A stretch of 64,000 nucleotides of DNA. It comes from Campylorhamphus procurvoides. Lineage: Eukaryota; Chordata; Aves; Passeriformes; Dendrocolaptidae. Shown piece after piece: positions 25,552 through 41,554 of the stretch. The stretch spans positions 1,558,783 through 1,622,782 of the forward strand of contig WBMV01004981.1 in NCBI GenBank assembly GCA_013396655.1, written 5' to 3'. Under the pieces are notes generated by a model that was given only the letters and a program-made list of their open reading frames with translations, had not been told where the DNA came from and did no database searches. Positions within the stretch are counted from its first letter, which is position 1, and each line of letters starts with the position of its first letter. The translations under genes and the position numbers were made by a program.

Positions 25552-28269
25552 TAACTATAAAATAAAGGCATATTTTCATACACAGCTACAAGTATGGGAA
25601 AAACCATAAAACTATAGTGGCATCCCCACACTGGAAAAAGGTTGAAGCATGCCACTGTTAACTGTAAAAAAAAATTACAGGAAAAAAGGCTACAAATAAC
25701 ACGAAAATAGCAATTCTTCAGTTTATACCTTCCTAGTCCCCAAGGAACCTGATCAGAAAAGAGGAATTCATTGAAAAACTGGCTTTATCTGCTCCATCAT
25801 CCACAGAACAATTTGTCTGCATCATGAAGAAATTCTTAAGAGTCACAATCCCTTATTAACAATATCATGGACTGTTTTCCCCACTGGAGCTGTGCTACTT
25901 ACATTCTTTCTCAATTGAAAAATATTTATATATTTTAAACCGTTTAATACAGAAGCTGAACAGAATGGGGAAAAGCAGAAAATTTAAGAAACCAGCCACC
26001 CAGAGACCATAGCTTTGGGGAATTACTAGGAACATACCTATCTCTGATGTAAACACAGACTAGACGCTTGTAAAAAAATTAATTATAATAACAAGGAAAA
26101 AGGAAAAAAGAGCGAGTGAACTGAACAATATCCACTTCAGATTGTCATTAAAAAAAATCCCATTTCTTCCATCTCATCCATTGTTTTAAGCCTCGTGGTT
26201 TGGACTCCTGAGGGGCAGCCTGCATGAAATGGTGTCTGAGACATTCCTCAGCACCATGTTTTAAGAAATCGTTCTTGCCCAAGTGTTCTCTGTCTCCTCC
26301 ACTTTTCTAGAAATATTCAGGAAACATTAAAGAATATGCCCTGCCTGTTTTTCAATGCAAGCTACTGAACGTAACACTCTCCCCACTATCCCCAGCACCT
26401 TTTACAGCTTTCAGGAAGGCCTCAGAAGACAATTTGTTTGTATAAAACCCCTCCCTTAAGATCTTGCACAGGGAGGCATTGCTCAGTTTTCCTTTTCCAC
26501 CCAATCCATTTTCTAAAAAAATGCTTTCATTCTACTTTTATGTGTTTTGCTCAAACTGATCTAGAGTTGGGGAGATTAAAAGAAAGTACAGGAACAACCC
26601 CAGCTAGTTCTCTGAGTTTCAAATCCTCTGAGATAACCTCTTTATTCCTCCGCATCTCCACACATTTATCAGCAGAACACACATTGTGCTCACAGAGCAA
26701 TGGCTTCCAGCTTCCTGTAGGATGTAGATGCTGCCGATGTCACAGCTCACATAAAATGTAGAATTAAGTTGAAGAAGCAGCCTGACCTCCTTTACAAGGC
26801 ACCACTGTACTTTCCTGTTATCCTCTTCATGAAAACACCTTAAGACTTCAGGAAGAGACAGGTTAACAGCTCAGGTGGGTGCACTTTCAGAACTCAGGCA
26901 CTGATACAGTCAGATGCTGGAGTTGTGGGGAGATCTTGTGCAGAAAGAGAAAAGCAGCAGCTAAAGCCTAGAGAGCTTCAACAGGCATTAAAGGAATTGG
27001 ATCGTATATATGAACTAGAGAAGTAATGAACTCCATCTATCAGTCACGGCAGGTGAAAAATGCACGTAAAGCCTATGCATCATAAAACTCTTAGTCCATA
27101 CTAGCTGATAGAAACAAACAGTAGCCATTTGAAGAAAACAGCAAAACAGAACAAAATGCTGATGGGGTTTTAGAGGGTTGAGATCAGAAACTGAAAACAG
27201 GATGTACAACTTTCAAATTTAGATACTAAAAGGTTTCCCTTATGGGTATAGAAGAACACACATACCCATGCTACTCAATGCAATTTCTATGACTATTTCT
27301 GCAAGGTAAGCTTTTACAATTATCTCTAAGGGTGGACGGAGGGAACAACAGTAAAACCACATTAATTCACGTATTTGGAGCATGGAATTCAAAAGATGCA
27401 AGTATGATCAAGAAAACGTTCTCACTGAAGGCCTCAACCAAAGCCTGGTGAATTCCATCAATGGAAGGTTTTTCTTCTACTTGCAATAAATTCTAGATTA
27501 TGCCTTTTAATACAGAGTTACAAGATAGGAAGAAGCGAGGAAAAAACACTGTCTGGGACTAACTGGATCCTTCTCATACTTACTATGTGCCATAGATTAG
27601 AGAATTTCAAAGAGAGAGATGGAGAAGAGGAAATTCATTGAGAAGGAAACCTGACATTTAATGAGCACTCTCCTATTTCTTTGGGAATGGAGGGAGGTCC
27701 AATATCCTTCTATTTTGTGGTAAACTTACACACTCCCTTTTTCTCTATTTCTGCTCTCCACAGTCTACTCTGCAGATCACGTTCTCTGTTTCACCTACCC
27801 AAGAGAAATTTCAACAATTCAAGAACCAAAACGAAAAATTATTCGACAATCTAGGACCGTTCTGTCCTTTTCTTTATCTACTTGCATCAAGTGCTTATTA
27901 CTAGCAAAGAATGCTGTAGCAAACTAAGAAGTGATTTAAAATCCCACCCCATATTCTTCTTCTTCACTCAGAACTAATATTAATAAAACCCATTATTCAT
28001 AAACCTCAATACTTTCATGTATGAAATCTGACATATTCCTCAAGAAAATGGCATATATTTCCTTAAGAATAACTATAAATAGAGTATCTTCAGAACAGAC
28101 TTTTACAGGGCTTTTAAAAATAAAGAACAAAACCAAAGACACACAGAGGGGAAAAATCTTTCAATTACATAAAACAGAGGAAAAACAAATGCAGAAAGCA
28201 TACGTATTAAGTTTTGTGAAGATACCCATCTCCACAAAAATGCTTTCTCAAGTTTTTTATAAGGAATTA

Positions 28270-30108
<1,839 letters not shown>

Positions 30109-30300
30109 CTTTTTAAGAGCACACACTTTTAAAACTTTTTCATACTTTTCTTTCTCATATTCCTTGTCAAACAGTATATTACTTCTTACAGTGCCAGAAA
30201 ACACCCAAGGCTGCTGAGAAACATAGGCAATTCTTCCAGTAACATTTATCAAACCTTTGTCTTTAGGCAGCTCACCAAGTAAGGCACTTAAGAGTGAAGA
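30109..30300 (-). CDS. ABCC4: ABCC4 exon 11 (NBD1 Q-loop region)
   Basis: 192 nt, residues 453-516, phase 0. [20 protein letters not shown] is followed by [20 protein letters not shown] and [35 protein letters not shown] carries the Q-loop glutamine (Gln481/Gln482), which senses the gamma-phosphate and contacts the coupling helices. The [13 protein letters not shown] block starts the helical subdomain (human [20 protein letters not shown]). Donor AAG|GTAAGG; acceptor TTTCCAG. Confidence 0.97.
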
Positions 30301-30661
30301 CTGGAAAACATTTTTAAAAGAAAAATAAGTAAAAAAAATATGAAGTTTGGTTGCATTTAAGACATTACAGAGATTGAGCAGTGTTTACTGGCAGGATGGG
30401 CTATTTCAACCTGTCACTCAAACTATTACTAGGAGTAGAAAAGCACCAGTACCCTTTACATGCAGTCTAAAAGCAACATACAAAGTACTAACTCCAAACC
30501 GTCTCCTCCTCACACCCAGAAGAACACTGGCCTTTCTTGAATGCCAGTATCTTGAGTGTGTTAAGAGACACAGAAAGGAACTGCACACTTTCAAGTTTCT
30601 AGTTTTCACATTTAACAGTCTCATAAAAGCCTCATGGAATGGGGTAAACATTAAGACTTAC
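30301..30661 (-). other. ABCC4: Intron 10 of ABCC4 (361 nt)
   Basis: Short GT-AG intron (GTAAGT ... TTTTCCAG) interrupting the Walker A codons. No other feature seen. Confidence 0.95.
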
Positions 30662-30751
30662 TTTTCCAGCTCCCACAGGACCAATCACAGCCAATAATTC
30701 CCCTCGTCTGACAGTAAACGAAACTTGTTGAAGTGCTGGTGTTTCTAAACT
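30662..30751 (-). CDS. ABCC4: ABCC4 exon 10 (NBD1 Walker A)
   Basis: 90 nt, residues 423-452, phase 0. It reads [20 protein letters not shown], then [17 protein letters not shown] with the first Ser of exon 11 forms the Walker A P-loop (residues 446-453), with Lys452 contacting ATP phosphates. The motif is split by the intron exactly between Lys and Ser. Human reads SETPTLQGLSFTVRPGELLA. Donor AAA|GTAAGT; acceptor TCCACAG. Confidence 0.97.
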
Positions 30752-33700
30752 CTGTGGATTTGAGAAACAGTTAGGCTTCCCCCATAATGAAATATACACC
30801 ATCAAAATAAATATTTAGAAACAGAAGACAGTGTACATAAATCACTATAAACTAGCAATCCATATGCCCACCATATTTTCAGACATACAGTTTGCCTCTT
30901 CAGTAATTCATTAGCACTTTTGGAAGACCCTCCTTCTTCACCACCACCAAGGAACACAGATAACAGAGCATTCAAGAAATAAGGAAATCAAAGGCAGCTG
31001 AAGCAGTGCTTCCTCAGAGCCCAGGCATCCTCACAGCAGCTTAGGGCAAGGCTGGGGTGGCAGCCTCAGAAATCGGAGCTCTCTGCTGCCCACCACACCA
31101 GCATTCATGGCCCCAGCACAACACACTCAGCAACTCCAAGGAGACAGACAAATGGTGGGTAAAGGGAGGATTGAAGCTCCCTCAGAGCCTCAGGGAAGCC
31201 AGGTCTGTGTTTGCTCTAGTCAACACCCTATCCAAAGTGAAAACAGAAAAATGACATTTGATTTTACACAACTTCATCTTGTATACTGACACAGGCTTTT
31301 CATGGACAACAAAGTGGGCTGTTTGTGTGAAAATAACCCACTCTAGCATTGCTTGTTAATATTCCTTTTCAATATGCCTATCCTTTATGTTACACTACTG
31401 ATAAGAGCTTGTTTCCCAATATAATCTGGACCTCCTCTATCAAGGTTGTGAGAATGCATACTTGTGAAAAGAAAGGTTGCTCATGTCAGCCGTGCTAAAC
31501 TACGATTTCTAAGGACCTGGTGCAGCTCCCTCTCATTAAAGCAAAACACCCTCGTAACAGAATCTGCCTTTATACGCACCTTAGCCTGCATCAAGCATGA
31601 CTGACACTGAAATGCAAATAGTAAAATATATACATTTTAAAAAGCCCAAACAAGTACTTAGATCAAAGGATCAAATGAAAACCCACTCTTAAGCTCCAAA
31701 ACCAGAAGAGCAAGGTGAAGAATACCTTCAAATCTCTAGCCACCTTTTGAAGTTCAAGCAGCTGAAGAGACCACCACCTAACCCTGCACAAAAGATGCCA
31801 CAAGACCAAGTACTAGGAGCACAAAAAAAGGAAGCCTGCACCATGTTCCAAATGATTTGTGAGAGACAGAAGCAGAGTACCCATCCACATGGTAGAACTG
31901 GGCTAGCACACACGTTCTCACTCATGCCAGGAGAAATACTGAGCCAGGAAGCACAACACAGAGCTCATAACAATTCCCACCTCACAGAAGCAGCACAGGG
32001 TTCAGGTGAAATCGGTCACACGGTGAGAACCTGAACTCATGTGCCTTATGCTACTCTGCAAAACTACTTTCGCTGCTATTACCAGTTTCCACAAGGTGGC
32101 ATCAACGGGACTTTTTCCCTTTCCTCCACATAACCCCAGCCCCGAGTCAGCATTTTACCACGAATTTGATTTCTCGGTCCAGAGTACACAGCCAAGGTGC
32201 TCAGCTAGTGCTAAGGTCAGGGGAACTCTACCAACTTTGGCAGTCAAGGATTTATTTTCTTTTAATACAGAGTTTGTAGGAAGTATATCTCATTAAATCA
32301 ATTTCTATACGGAAAAAGTAAATAAGCTTTCAGACACGAAGGCCCTTCTTCAGACCCCTTGAAGCTGTGCTTCTGTATTCACAGAAGTGCAAAGACATTT
32401 CCTTCCAACTTCAGATTTTCAGAAAACATATCATAAGAGCCTAAAGCATTACAGAAGATTTCAACAGTTTTAAAGCTATTACTGATCTACTGTATATTAA
32501 AGCAGTAAGATATCACACAGCCTTCGCAACAGCAGTAACACAAGCAAACAGGATAGCCACACACACCTAAGGAGCATGGTATTTTTGCAAAATAGCATTC
32601 CTTATAATTAAAGACAATTTGTCCTGAATTCATCACACCTATCTCTAGGCACTAAACTGAGGCACTTAAATTAGAGCACAGACTACAGCTAGGTTCACTT
32701 GACAGTTCATTACCACAAATGCCCCAGCTTCCCTGTGTCCTGTGAAATTGCTGTGTCTAACTTTCCTACTTCTAACATTTGTTTTTGCCTAACCTTGCAG
32801 GTGGATTGTTCATGGGACTCAGCTATCAGAAAACAAATCTCATTAAAAGTGATTCATTTCCTATTGCCTGTGGTTCACCACAAGGTCATACATAACTACC
32901 AGCACAAGGGAGGACAAAAGGACACAAAAAATGATCCCTTCAGGGGCTGCAACTCCTCAGGTGAGCTTGGGCAAACCTTGCATGTCCTATAGCCAAGAGA
33001 ATGCAATAGTTCTTCCCATCTCAGGGATAGAGAGATCACATATTGCACAGTACTACACTTAGGATCTTCACTTAGGACTAAAATTACATGGGATAACTTT
33101 GGCCTCTGTTCAAATGCTTGAATTTTGCATCTTAAGTTGCTCAGTTGAGCAGACAGACTGTTCTGTAAACTCAAGGCTCATCAGTAAAACACCATACTGA
33201 AGACTCCCTAGTTCCATGATGGTATCAGACTAGCCTGTGGTACTCAGAATAATACCTGCCTTAGTGAAACAAGAGTGTGACAAGGAATTAATTGGTTTTG
33301 TCCATCTTTTGAGAAACTGAAATAAACCATGTTAGGTTCTTTTTCTGAAAGTCTAGCTAATAATTCCTTTTTTTACTTCAAGTGGTTTTGGATTTGCAGG
33401 TTGGTTGTTGGTTTTGGGGCTTTTACTATCTCTTTTGGCACACAGTCTTTAAAAATAAAAAAAAATATCATCCATCTGTACAGTGTCTGTACTTGTTTCT
33501 CAAGTGTCTTGAAAAACCCAGTCAGAGTAGCAAACTAAGCTGGTTACTTGACATAGGATAGCCAACTTCTATTATTCCCTTCACAACTGATCTATATCAG
33601 AACTTATATTTTTAGTGAGCAATTTTATAAAATTATTTTGCATCACTCCTAACACTATACAGGATAAACTTCCTGAGCAGATCTTAGCAGTTCTGGGGGA

Positions 33701-34924
33701 ACTGTTCTTCTCCCATGCACACTGCAATTAAATATCAAAATGAAAATTACATTAACAGTTTTGTTGATGGCTTGCTGGTTTGTTTTTGGGTTTTTTTTAA
33801 TTGAAAGGAAACCAGTAATTCCAGTCATGCTGCCCTGCTTTATGCAATATAAACAATTCATTAAAAACAAAAAAGGTGTTTTACGGGCATGTTATGCAAC
33901 CATTTCCTATAAATTATTCGCAGTGGTACCAAAGTCAGTTTGGGAAGAAAATAAAGATTAAGAAATTCATTCCATTTTGCATTAGAATGTATTCACAATC
34001 AAGTCTTTCACATCAAGTAATTTTTAAAAATTTGGTCAAGGTCTCGAAATACTGATGTCACAGAGAACTCTGTGAAAGTAAAGCAGAATAATGTAACAAT
34101 TTTCTTTTGCAGTTGAGTAGTAGTAGGTAGATCCTCACATGTGTTTTCACACCTGATCTTCTGTGGGACAGGTAGAGGAAGAGGGTACAAGTATGTGACA
34201 TGCCTTATTTGCACTACATTTATATGCAGAACTCATTTTCAGAGTTTCTAGAATTTGTAAGAGAGACTGAACCCCACCACATGCAAGGATACTGCCAGGT
34301 TGGAATAGCTCCAACAATTCATCACAAACTCCTGCTTACCACAGCAATTGCGGTTTTCAAACAGCAACCTCTGCCTTTCTTAGTGAAGGAAGGTACATGA
34401 AAATTTATCACCTGTGTATCATCCCTTTTTCTAGTAACTTTGGTTGATTTGATGCATTTTAAGCAGAGAAAAATTTGTAGCTGAACAGAGTAACAAATAC
34501 ATGCTGACTAGTCCATAAAGCTTTCAAATCTGTTATGAGAAGTATATTGTACCTGGTCTAGACTAATGGACTGATCAAGCATTCAGTTCACAGAAGAAAA
34601 ACCACACAAGGCCCACCTTACTTTGCAGTCTGTCCTTGATTCCAATTTTAGTACCTCAGCCACAATATAGTGCTGTTTAGTAACGAGAGATATTTTCACA
34701 TAGAAACACACCATTTTTCATTTAGTAATATTCAGGAACAGCTACTTTAAAGATGCACTTGACTGTGTTTTCAATACTAATCTGTATAGATAACCATACT
34801 AAAAAGATTCCCGTACTCAAAGGATAGAATACAAAACATAGGCACACCACACAGACACACTGCACTTTAGATTTCAAATGGCTGCAGCACCAATGTACTT
34901 CATATTTACTAAACGTAAATTTAC
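30752..34924 (-). other. ABCC4: Intron 9 of ABCC4 (4,173 nt)
   Basis: GT-AG intron. A somewhat GC-richer stretch lies at about 30,985-31,250 and 31,740-32,230, without any identifiable repeat or gene. The rest is AT-rich sequence in which I see nothing. Confidence 0.91.
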
Positions 34925-35029
34925 CTTGTCCCAATAGCAAGTCAAATCCTGAACATGAAGAATGATATTCTCATTACTACCCTGCAATTGTGGCTTGAAG
35001 TGCGAGACCTCATCAAGCATCAGAAAGTT
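34925..35029 (-). CDS. ABCC4: ABCC4 exon 9 (TMD1-NBD1 connector, first NBD1 strand)
   Basis: 105 nt, residues 388-422, phase 0. It begins NFLMLDEVSHFKPQLQGSNE and ends NIILHVQDLTCYWDK. The first half is the variable connector after TM6. The VQDLTCYWDK part starts NBD1, with aromatic Tyr420-Trp421 placed to stack on the ATP adenine (A-loop; human VQDFTAFWDK). The connector diverges clearly from human, as expected of a surface linker. Donor AAG|GTAAAT; acceptor TTGCAG. Confidence 0.95.
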
Positions 35030-35833
35030 CTGCAACAAAAGTACAGGACATTGCCTAATGTGAGACCGAGAATGGGAAAGGAACATAAGCATGTGTTTTT
35101 TGAAAGCAGCATACAGAACATTAATTATGGGGCTGGAAAAAACAACCACAAAATTGATCAAGGAATTACATTTCCAAAGTAATGCACAACTATAAAAAGT
35201 ATAACTCTTAACTATCTAGCTCTTCTCCCCCCAAAAATTCCAAAAAAATACACATTTGTTAGAACAAGACTCTAGCAACCACCTGCTCAATAAAGAATTC
35301 CAGAAGGAAACGGACTCTAAGAACCTGTCTTGTTTTTCGCTTGAAATACTGACAGGTCTTAAAATCATTTAACTCCCTCTTTCCATACAGAAGAGGTGAA
35401 ACCCCCACTATAACACCTTATCATTCCACTGCTTTGATGGCAAATACTTGTTATTTCATTGGAAGAATGCTAAGGACACTGTAAGCAGTTGTCCACTGTC
35501 CTATTAAGCACTCTTCATGTGACAAACAGAAGACAGAACACTATCTGAACCTTTCTTCCTTTTAAAGTCCTGGGTATTAACAAAAAAAATTGTTTCCATC
35601 TGCATTATTGGTTTATTGTACTTTCAGTACTGAACTTCTACACTATATCTACATTATACTACAGTGCACATCACATTTTCACACATGCATACACAGCAAC
35701 AAGTTCACTTTCCAAAACAGTTATTTCATTAAAAATCCCGCAAAACTCAAATAAGGTTGCATTTGTTACTGGTGTTAAAAGAACCTTAGAGTAAGAGAAG
35801 AAATCCAGGTAACCATCAAATTAATAACCCTAC
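35030..35833 (-). other. ABCC4: Intron 8 of ABCC4 (804 nt)
   Basis: GT-AG intron with acceptor TTGTTGCAG. AT-rich, no feature recognised. Confidence 0.93.
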
Positions 35834-36083
35834 CTTGATTCGTCGGATGCTAATCACTGCCTCGGACACTCTCTCAACAGCCGCGGGGAAGAACAGAGTT
35901 ACTGTCAGTCTCACTGCACCATACAGGGACACCGCAACAAACACCCGACTTGCAGAGATAACATTTCCAAGCAGTACATATGCCATGAAAGTCATGAACA
36001 CTGTTATTTTGCTTGCCACAAAGAAAGAGGCCAAGTTCAGTCCTCGAAGGTAGGAGCTTTTCATAACCATGGCAATCTCCTTC
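35834..36083 (-). CDS. ABCC4: ABCC4 exon 8 (TM5 and TM6)
   Basis: 250 nt, residues 305-387. It opens [20 protein letters not shown], then TM5 ([20 protein letters not shown], residues 328-347) and TM6 ([20 protein letters not shown], residues 349-368). It ends [19 protein letters not shown], the helix leading into NBD1. TM6 lines the substrate cavity in MRP4-type transporters. Homology to human is very high ([20 protein letters not shown]). Donor AAG|GTAGGG, phase 0 exit. Confidence 0.97.
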
Positions 36084-38834
36084 CTAAAAATGCAAAATAT
36101 AAACAGTCACATCAATCTCTCTCATTACTGCTGCCCTCAACAACAGGATGAGGGAAACCCACTCTTCAGGATTTTACTTTCATGTCCTTTCCCCTCCCCT
36201 TGTGTTACCCCACCTCATATGTAAAGAGCTGTGAATAAATTATGTTATACGGTAAATAATAACAAAAAAAAACCCACATTTAAGAGGCTTAGAAATTCAG
36301 TGGGGAACTTTATAATATTTAATATTTTAGTAACTATAGAAGATATTTTTCAGCGACAGAAAAACGGTGTGGCATTTTTTTTCTGCTCTTTCAAACTAGT
36401 ATTTTAATTCAGATTCTAATCTGCTTCAAATATTCTGGGTTGCATGCAATAGAAAAAAGGGGGCAAAAACCCTGTATAAAGGTCAAGCAAAACTCATGCC
36501 AAGACCCGCACATACTCTGCAGTTAAAAAAAAGGGGCATATTCTAAAAGATCAAGAGTTTGCCCACAGCCCAAGTATCTGCCATTATTCAGCTGCTGATC
36601 CTCAAGCTGGATCACAGAATTTAGAGTATTTCCTTTCATCTCACTCTAAATCCTTCCCAGTTTGGACCCTGCTCCTGGCTTCTTTTGCTCTAGGAATTCT
36701 GGCTCATAAATTAAGAAAATACTGATGTGTGAGGCCAATTGTTCTGTCAGTCATTGCTCAAGCTAAATAGTGATTGAAGTACTGCTCAGACACATAAATC
36801 TCTCTCTAGCAACTGAAAAGCTGCTGAAGACTATATTCTCAATTTCCACTTCAGTTAAATTGCAGTTTCCACTCCTAAATGACTCATCAAGTCTAATCCT
36901 CAAGATATTACTGCACTATCATCCACTACAATATGATGTTATCAGGCTTAACTCCTTACTAAAACAATCTTTTTCTTTATCCAGAGAGCCGTAACAACTT
37001 ACTCCTTCCTCATATATTCTATTTTTGTGTGCTTGAAATATTATCAAATATGACATCTCGGAACAATTCCTTACTTTCTTTTTCCAAATAATCTGGCTCT
37101 TCTCAGAGAAAATCTTGGTAATTTTGATCACCTTCCACTTGGAAGTATATGTTAAAATTAGAAACTTAAGTTGTGGTTATACCATTTGAAGGAAATTAAG
37201 TACTCACTTGATGAAGAAAAGGATGCAGGATGCTCTGGTGGAAAACTAGTTGAGCAACTTTCCCACTACACTTGCCAAATTGGCTGAACTGACAGACTTC
37301 CAAAGAGTTTCAAAGACTTACTTCTTCAGCTTAAAGTTTCACAATCTCTGATCTCCTCCAGAGTACAGAGAAAGAACATTTGCATATAAACTATTTGAAT
37401 TGGGTCTAATTGAATTACTTCTACAACCCTGGATGAAACTCTTTTCCCACTCTTAATAATCCTTTTATTATCTGTGGACAATCAGCAAGTTTTTTGTGCT
37501 ACTTTCCAAAAATATCAGATAAATTGCAGACTACCTGCAGGCTGCATGTAATATATTACAGTGTCTTGAGGTACAAAATCATTAGGAAACTAATATGAAC
37601 AGACATAAGAAAAAAGAGCAATGGAGGAGGTCAGGACCACTGTGGAAATACTGTGCAATAAATCACCTGGCTAAATTTAAGACTTTTAACTACAGTTTCC
37701 CATAGAACAGTTAAAGAAAAGAAAGAGGGTTCAAGATGTGTTCTGTAAGAGCTTATTTCTTTCCACTATTAAAAAGGAAGCCTCTAATCCTAAGGAGGTG
37801 TTAAACTTGGAAACCTAAAGTTTTAGTGATAGGAACATGTTCACTGAGAAAACTTTCAATAAAGAAATATCCTCTCTGGCTCCATGCAAGACAGCAAAGC
37901 TTTTCATAGATCATGAACATTCAATCAGCACAGAATCCTAATAATCCAACAGGAGAAAAGATTATGTGCATGAGAAGAAACATCTCAAGGAACATTTGCA
38001 AGTGTGCAAGTCTGCAAATGGATGCAAAGGAAAAAAATCCTTTAAAGAAAATTAATTCCAAATAAAACAAATTTTAAAAAAAAATCAGATAATCTACAGC
38101 AAGGTAACAATCTTCTACTCATATGCTGGAGGTGGACACAACACAAAAATTAACATACGAGAAATATGCATCCAAACTCCTAAAGTTATCCTTTAGCAAT
38201 GAAGGCTTTAAACGCCAAGTAAAAAGGCAAATACTGATTGAAAATCAAATCCATCCATCTGATGCCAGTGGACCTCTGAAAAGAAATGTCTTAGGATACC
38301 AAGCTCAGCTGGCTTTGCCAGTTGAACACATAGGGAATTTCTGATCTGCTGTCTTACTTCTCTCCACCTTTCCCAGACAGCTTGACCAGCACATAAAACA
38401 CATAAAAGGAAACCAAGTACTACATTAGGATGCTAACATTTGGGACAGAAAGTCAGATTCCATGTATTTCTAAGAAGGGAAATGTCTTTTTATAGGTTCC
38501 TTGCTATCAGTTTACAGAACTGTGAGAACAAAATTGTTGCATTACAACTACTACAGTCTATTAGTTGCTCGTTTTAAACAAAACAGTAAAAGGAAGCATA
38601 AAAGTCAGAATTTACAAATATCAAAGTTTGGAGGTTTTCCTTCTTTTTTTATCCCTCTAGAACATATTTTCATTCCTTCACTCTCGCTATATAAAATTTA
38701 AAAAAAAAAATAAAAAAATCCCTAGACATGTAAATAAACTGAATTTTAAAGCACAAAATAACATACTTATTCCCATGTAAGAAAAAAGGCAACTGACACT
38801 GGTCATATACTAAGCTGTATCTTTCCAGGATTAC
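36084..38834 (-). other. ABCC4: Intron 7 of ABCC4 (2,751 nt)
   Basis: GT-AG intron with a somewhat weak donor GTAATC and acceptor TTTTTAG. AT-rich; I see no repeat family or other feature in it. Confidence 0.92.
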
Positions 38835-38960
38835 CTTCTTAAACCATTCACAAGTTCCGCAAATGATTTTTCCCAAGCGTACATCTTTATTATTTTCATA
38901 CCGCTTATCACTTCATTCATGGTCCTAATCCTGACATCTGTTAAGGCAGCTGTCTTGCTT
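38835..38960 (-). CDS. ABCC4: ABCC4 exon 7 (intracellular loop after TM4)
   Basis: 126 nt, residues 263-303 with split codons 262 and 304. It reads [20 protein letters not shown], then [20 protein letters not shown]. This is the cytosolic extension of TM4-TM5 with the ABCC hallmark [19 protein letters not shown] (human [20 protein letters not shown]). Codon 304, where human has Lys304 (reported K304N variant), is split across the junction and becomes Arg here. Donor AAG|GTAATC; acceptor TTTACAG. Confidence 0.97.
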
Positions 38961-40226
38961 CTGTAAACAGCACAAAGGAAAAAAAATCTCAGATTATCTA
39001 AAGAAGACAGACTACTTATGATCATGTAATATATTTTTTACATTTTTGCTCTTCTTATAAAGACGATTCCCATAGGTGTAATTTCATTAAATGGTCTTTC
39101 TAAAACAGTATCCTAAAGCTGACACACAGCAGACAGACTTGGTAAGTTTGTACTCCTGGTATTACCTGTTCTCAGGAAACTGTGAGGTGATTTGATGTTC
39201 AGAATTATACATCAACTTGTGTAAACTATGGTACTCCTTATTTGTGTACTAAAAGAGCCTCAAATGACAACATTCACAACTATTACATTTAGAACTAAAC
39301 AAAAATCAGAAAATTACTTTAGAAAGAGTTCAAAATGCTGAAACATCCACAGTTCTCATACTCTCTTGATGTTAAAAAAACTGTCCTCATTTGTGTCTTT
39401 TTAGGATTAACTCTAGTTGAAGCAGATTACTTAGTACATGAACATTAATTTATTAATCTAAATATGGTTTTGTTTAACAAATAAATATTATTTAAGCATT
39501 AACTGTAATTAGCACTAATGTAAATATGTCTATTTTAGTCCCACATTATGTTTGCGCTGATGAGCAAACTGGAAAATATATATAATTAAATAATAAAGCC
39601 ACAGTTTTAATTAGGAAAAAAGCACTGAAAGTTAGAAGCCACATAATGAATGCATAAATCATGCTAATAGAGCCTATTACAATTCTGAATTCATTCATGT
39701 AGACAAACATACTTTGCACATAGAGAGCTATGGCAGACCTTATTTTGATAAAACATACCTTTATACCTGCTAAATTACTTATTTTTGCATATACTAATGA
39801 AAGTTAAAATTCAGAGATCATTTAAAAAAAAAGTCTCTTTAGAAGGGGTGACTGGGCTTTGTCAGCTTAATGTGCCCCCTCCAAGATCTCTCTGATACTC
39901 TGGAAGAAATAGCTGTATTTAAAGAACTTTGTAGAAAGAATATTAAGTACCTACTCATCATTTTAAAAAAACTTTCCAGCACCAGCGCTCTATAAATGTT
40001 AGGATGGCTGAAGCAGGGTATTAAAAAATATTTATTCAAGAAAACCAACAAAAGGAATGTAGAAACTTAGTCCTAATACAACCAAGGACTCTTAACACTG
40101 AGGAAGATTACTTAGCCTAAACCAACCCTAGTGACATGGAACAAGATTGCCATTCCTTCATCTTTTGCCTTTTCAAAAAGTAAAACAATTCTTCAAAGAA
40201 TGTAAGAGCTCAATATTTCTTCCCCA

Positions 40227-40255
40227 TACACACACACATACACACACACACACAC
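40227..40255. repeat. (CA)n microsatellite
   Basis: About 29 bases of alternating A and C with two T interruptions, within intron 6 (TG on the transcribed strand). Confidence 0.95.
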
Positions 40256-41554
40256 CCCACAAAAGGCAAAATTTAGCATGTGTTTTTCATGTCTCTACAG
40301 CACTGAACAAAAATTCTCACCTATAATCTGAAGCCACCTAACTTCCAGGCTTGGTCTCCAGATAACAGAAGGTTTAAGATGATTCAAAATAATAAAGTTA
40401 ACAGAGGTTTCCTTTTAAAAGTATGTGAATCAAAAAGGCCATAGTTCTCATAAATCAAGTTTTCAGTTTTCCTGTTGAGTTGTTATCATAGTAACAATCC
40501 TCTTTCAAATTGCTTTAAAATGTTGAAGAGGTTGGGGCAGGGGTGCTATTTTTCTTTAATGTTACACCCCCCTACATTGCAATAAGCATATTTTGTACAC
40601 ACATACCAGATGCCACAGGCTCAGGGATATTATATAATAGCTTCAAGTACACAGACAGTTCATTGATGGCTACCTCACAGTAGGGGAAGACATGTCCCCA
40701 GGTCTAAAAATATTAAGTTTAGCATACATGCAGTTCAGTCTCACATTGCATCATAAGAGTCCAATAAGAAAAGACCTAAAAATTCTTCCAAGTGTCTGAG
40801 AAGTTTCCTCTACGAAACTCATACCAATTCCAAATTAAGCAAGCTGCAAAATTCCTTTTTGCTTTTGTGAGACATATTTGATGTGTTTTAGTCATGTCTG
40901 ACATAAAGCTTTTCTCTTAAAATTACAAGGGCTTTAAATGAGACAATTACAGTTGCATGGCTAAGCAGTGGAAGTGGTCTTCAGTCCAGTAATTGAACTA
41001 TTTCTCAAATAATATATTAGTTCAAACTTCTAGGACTTGCAAGTAAATAAAAGCAATCCTGCAGAATACAGCATATACCACTCCACAAGATACCAAGTCC
41101 ACTCCTGCAAACTCCTGCGGCACTGAAGCCAATGAACTGGTGAGCATATGTGCTTACAAGACTGAGTCACAAGTACAATGCTGAATAATAGCCCAAATTA
41201 GCTGCCACACCGAGCGTGCTTGGATTTTAGCAAGAGCTTTAATCCTTAAATTACTTCTTCATAGGCTGATTTTCTTAAATCCACACAGATTCCCAGCAAC
41301 TACCATGTGAAAACGCTCATCTTTACAGAGTTGAAATCTATTCCACTTTTACCATTAACTCCTTCTGTTCACAGCACATTTCTGCTCACAAATACAAAGA
41401 TCTGTGCACACAGAGACCAGCAAAAACTTTGGTTAACAAATTCTTTTCCTTGCACTGCATCCAAACAAGTGGTTGTTAATGAATGGGTAAAAATCCTCAA
41501 ACAGCATTACATTGTTAGTAGTTAATTTTTAAAATATGTACCTTCAACAAAGAG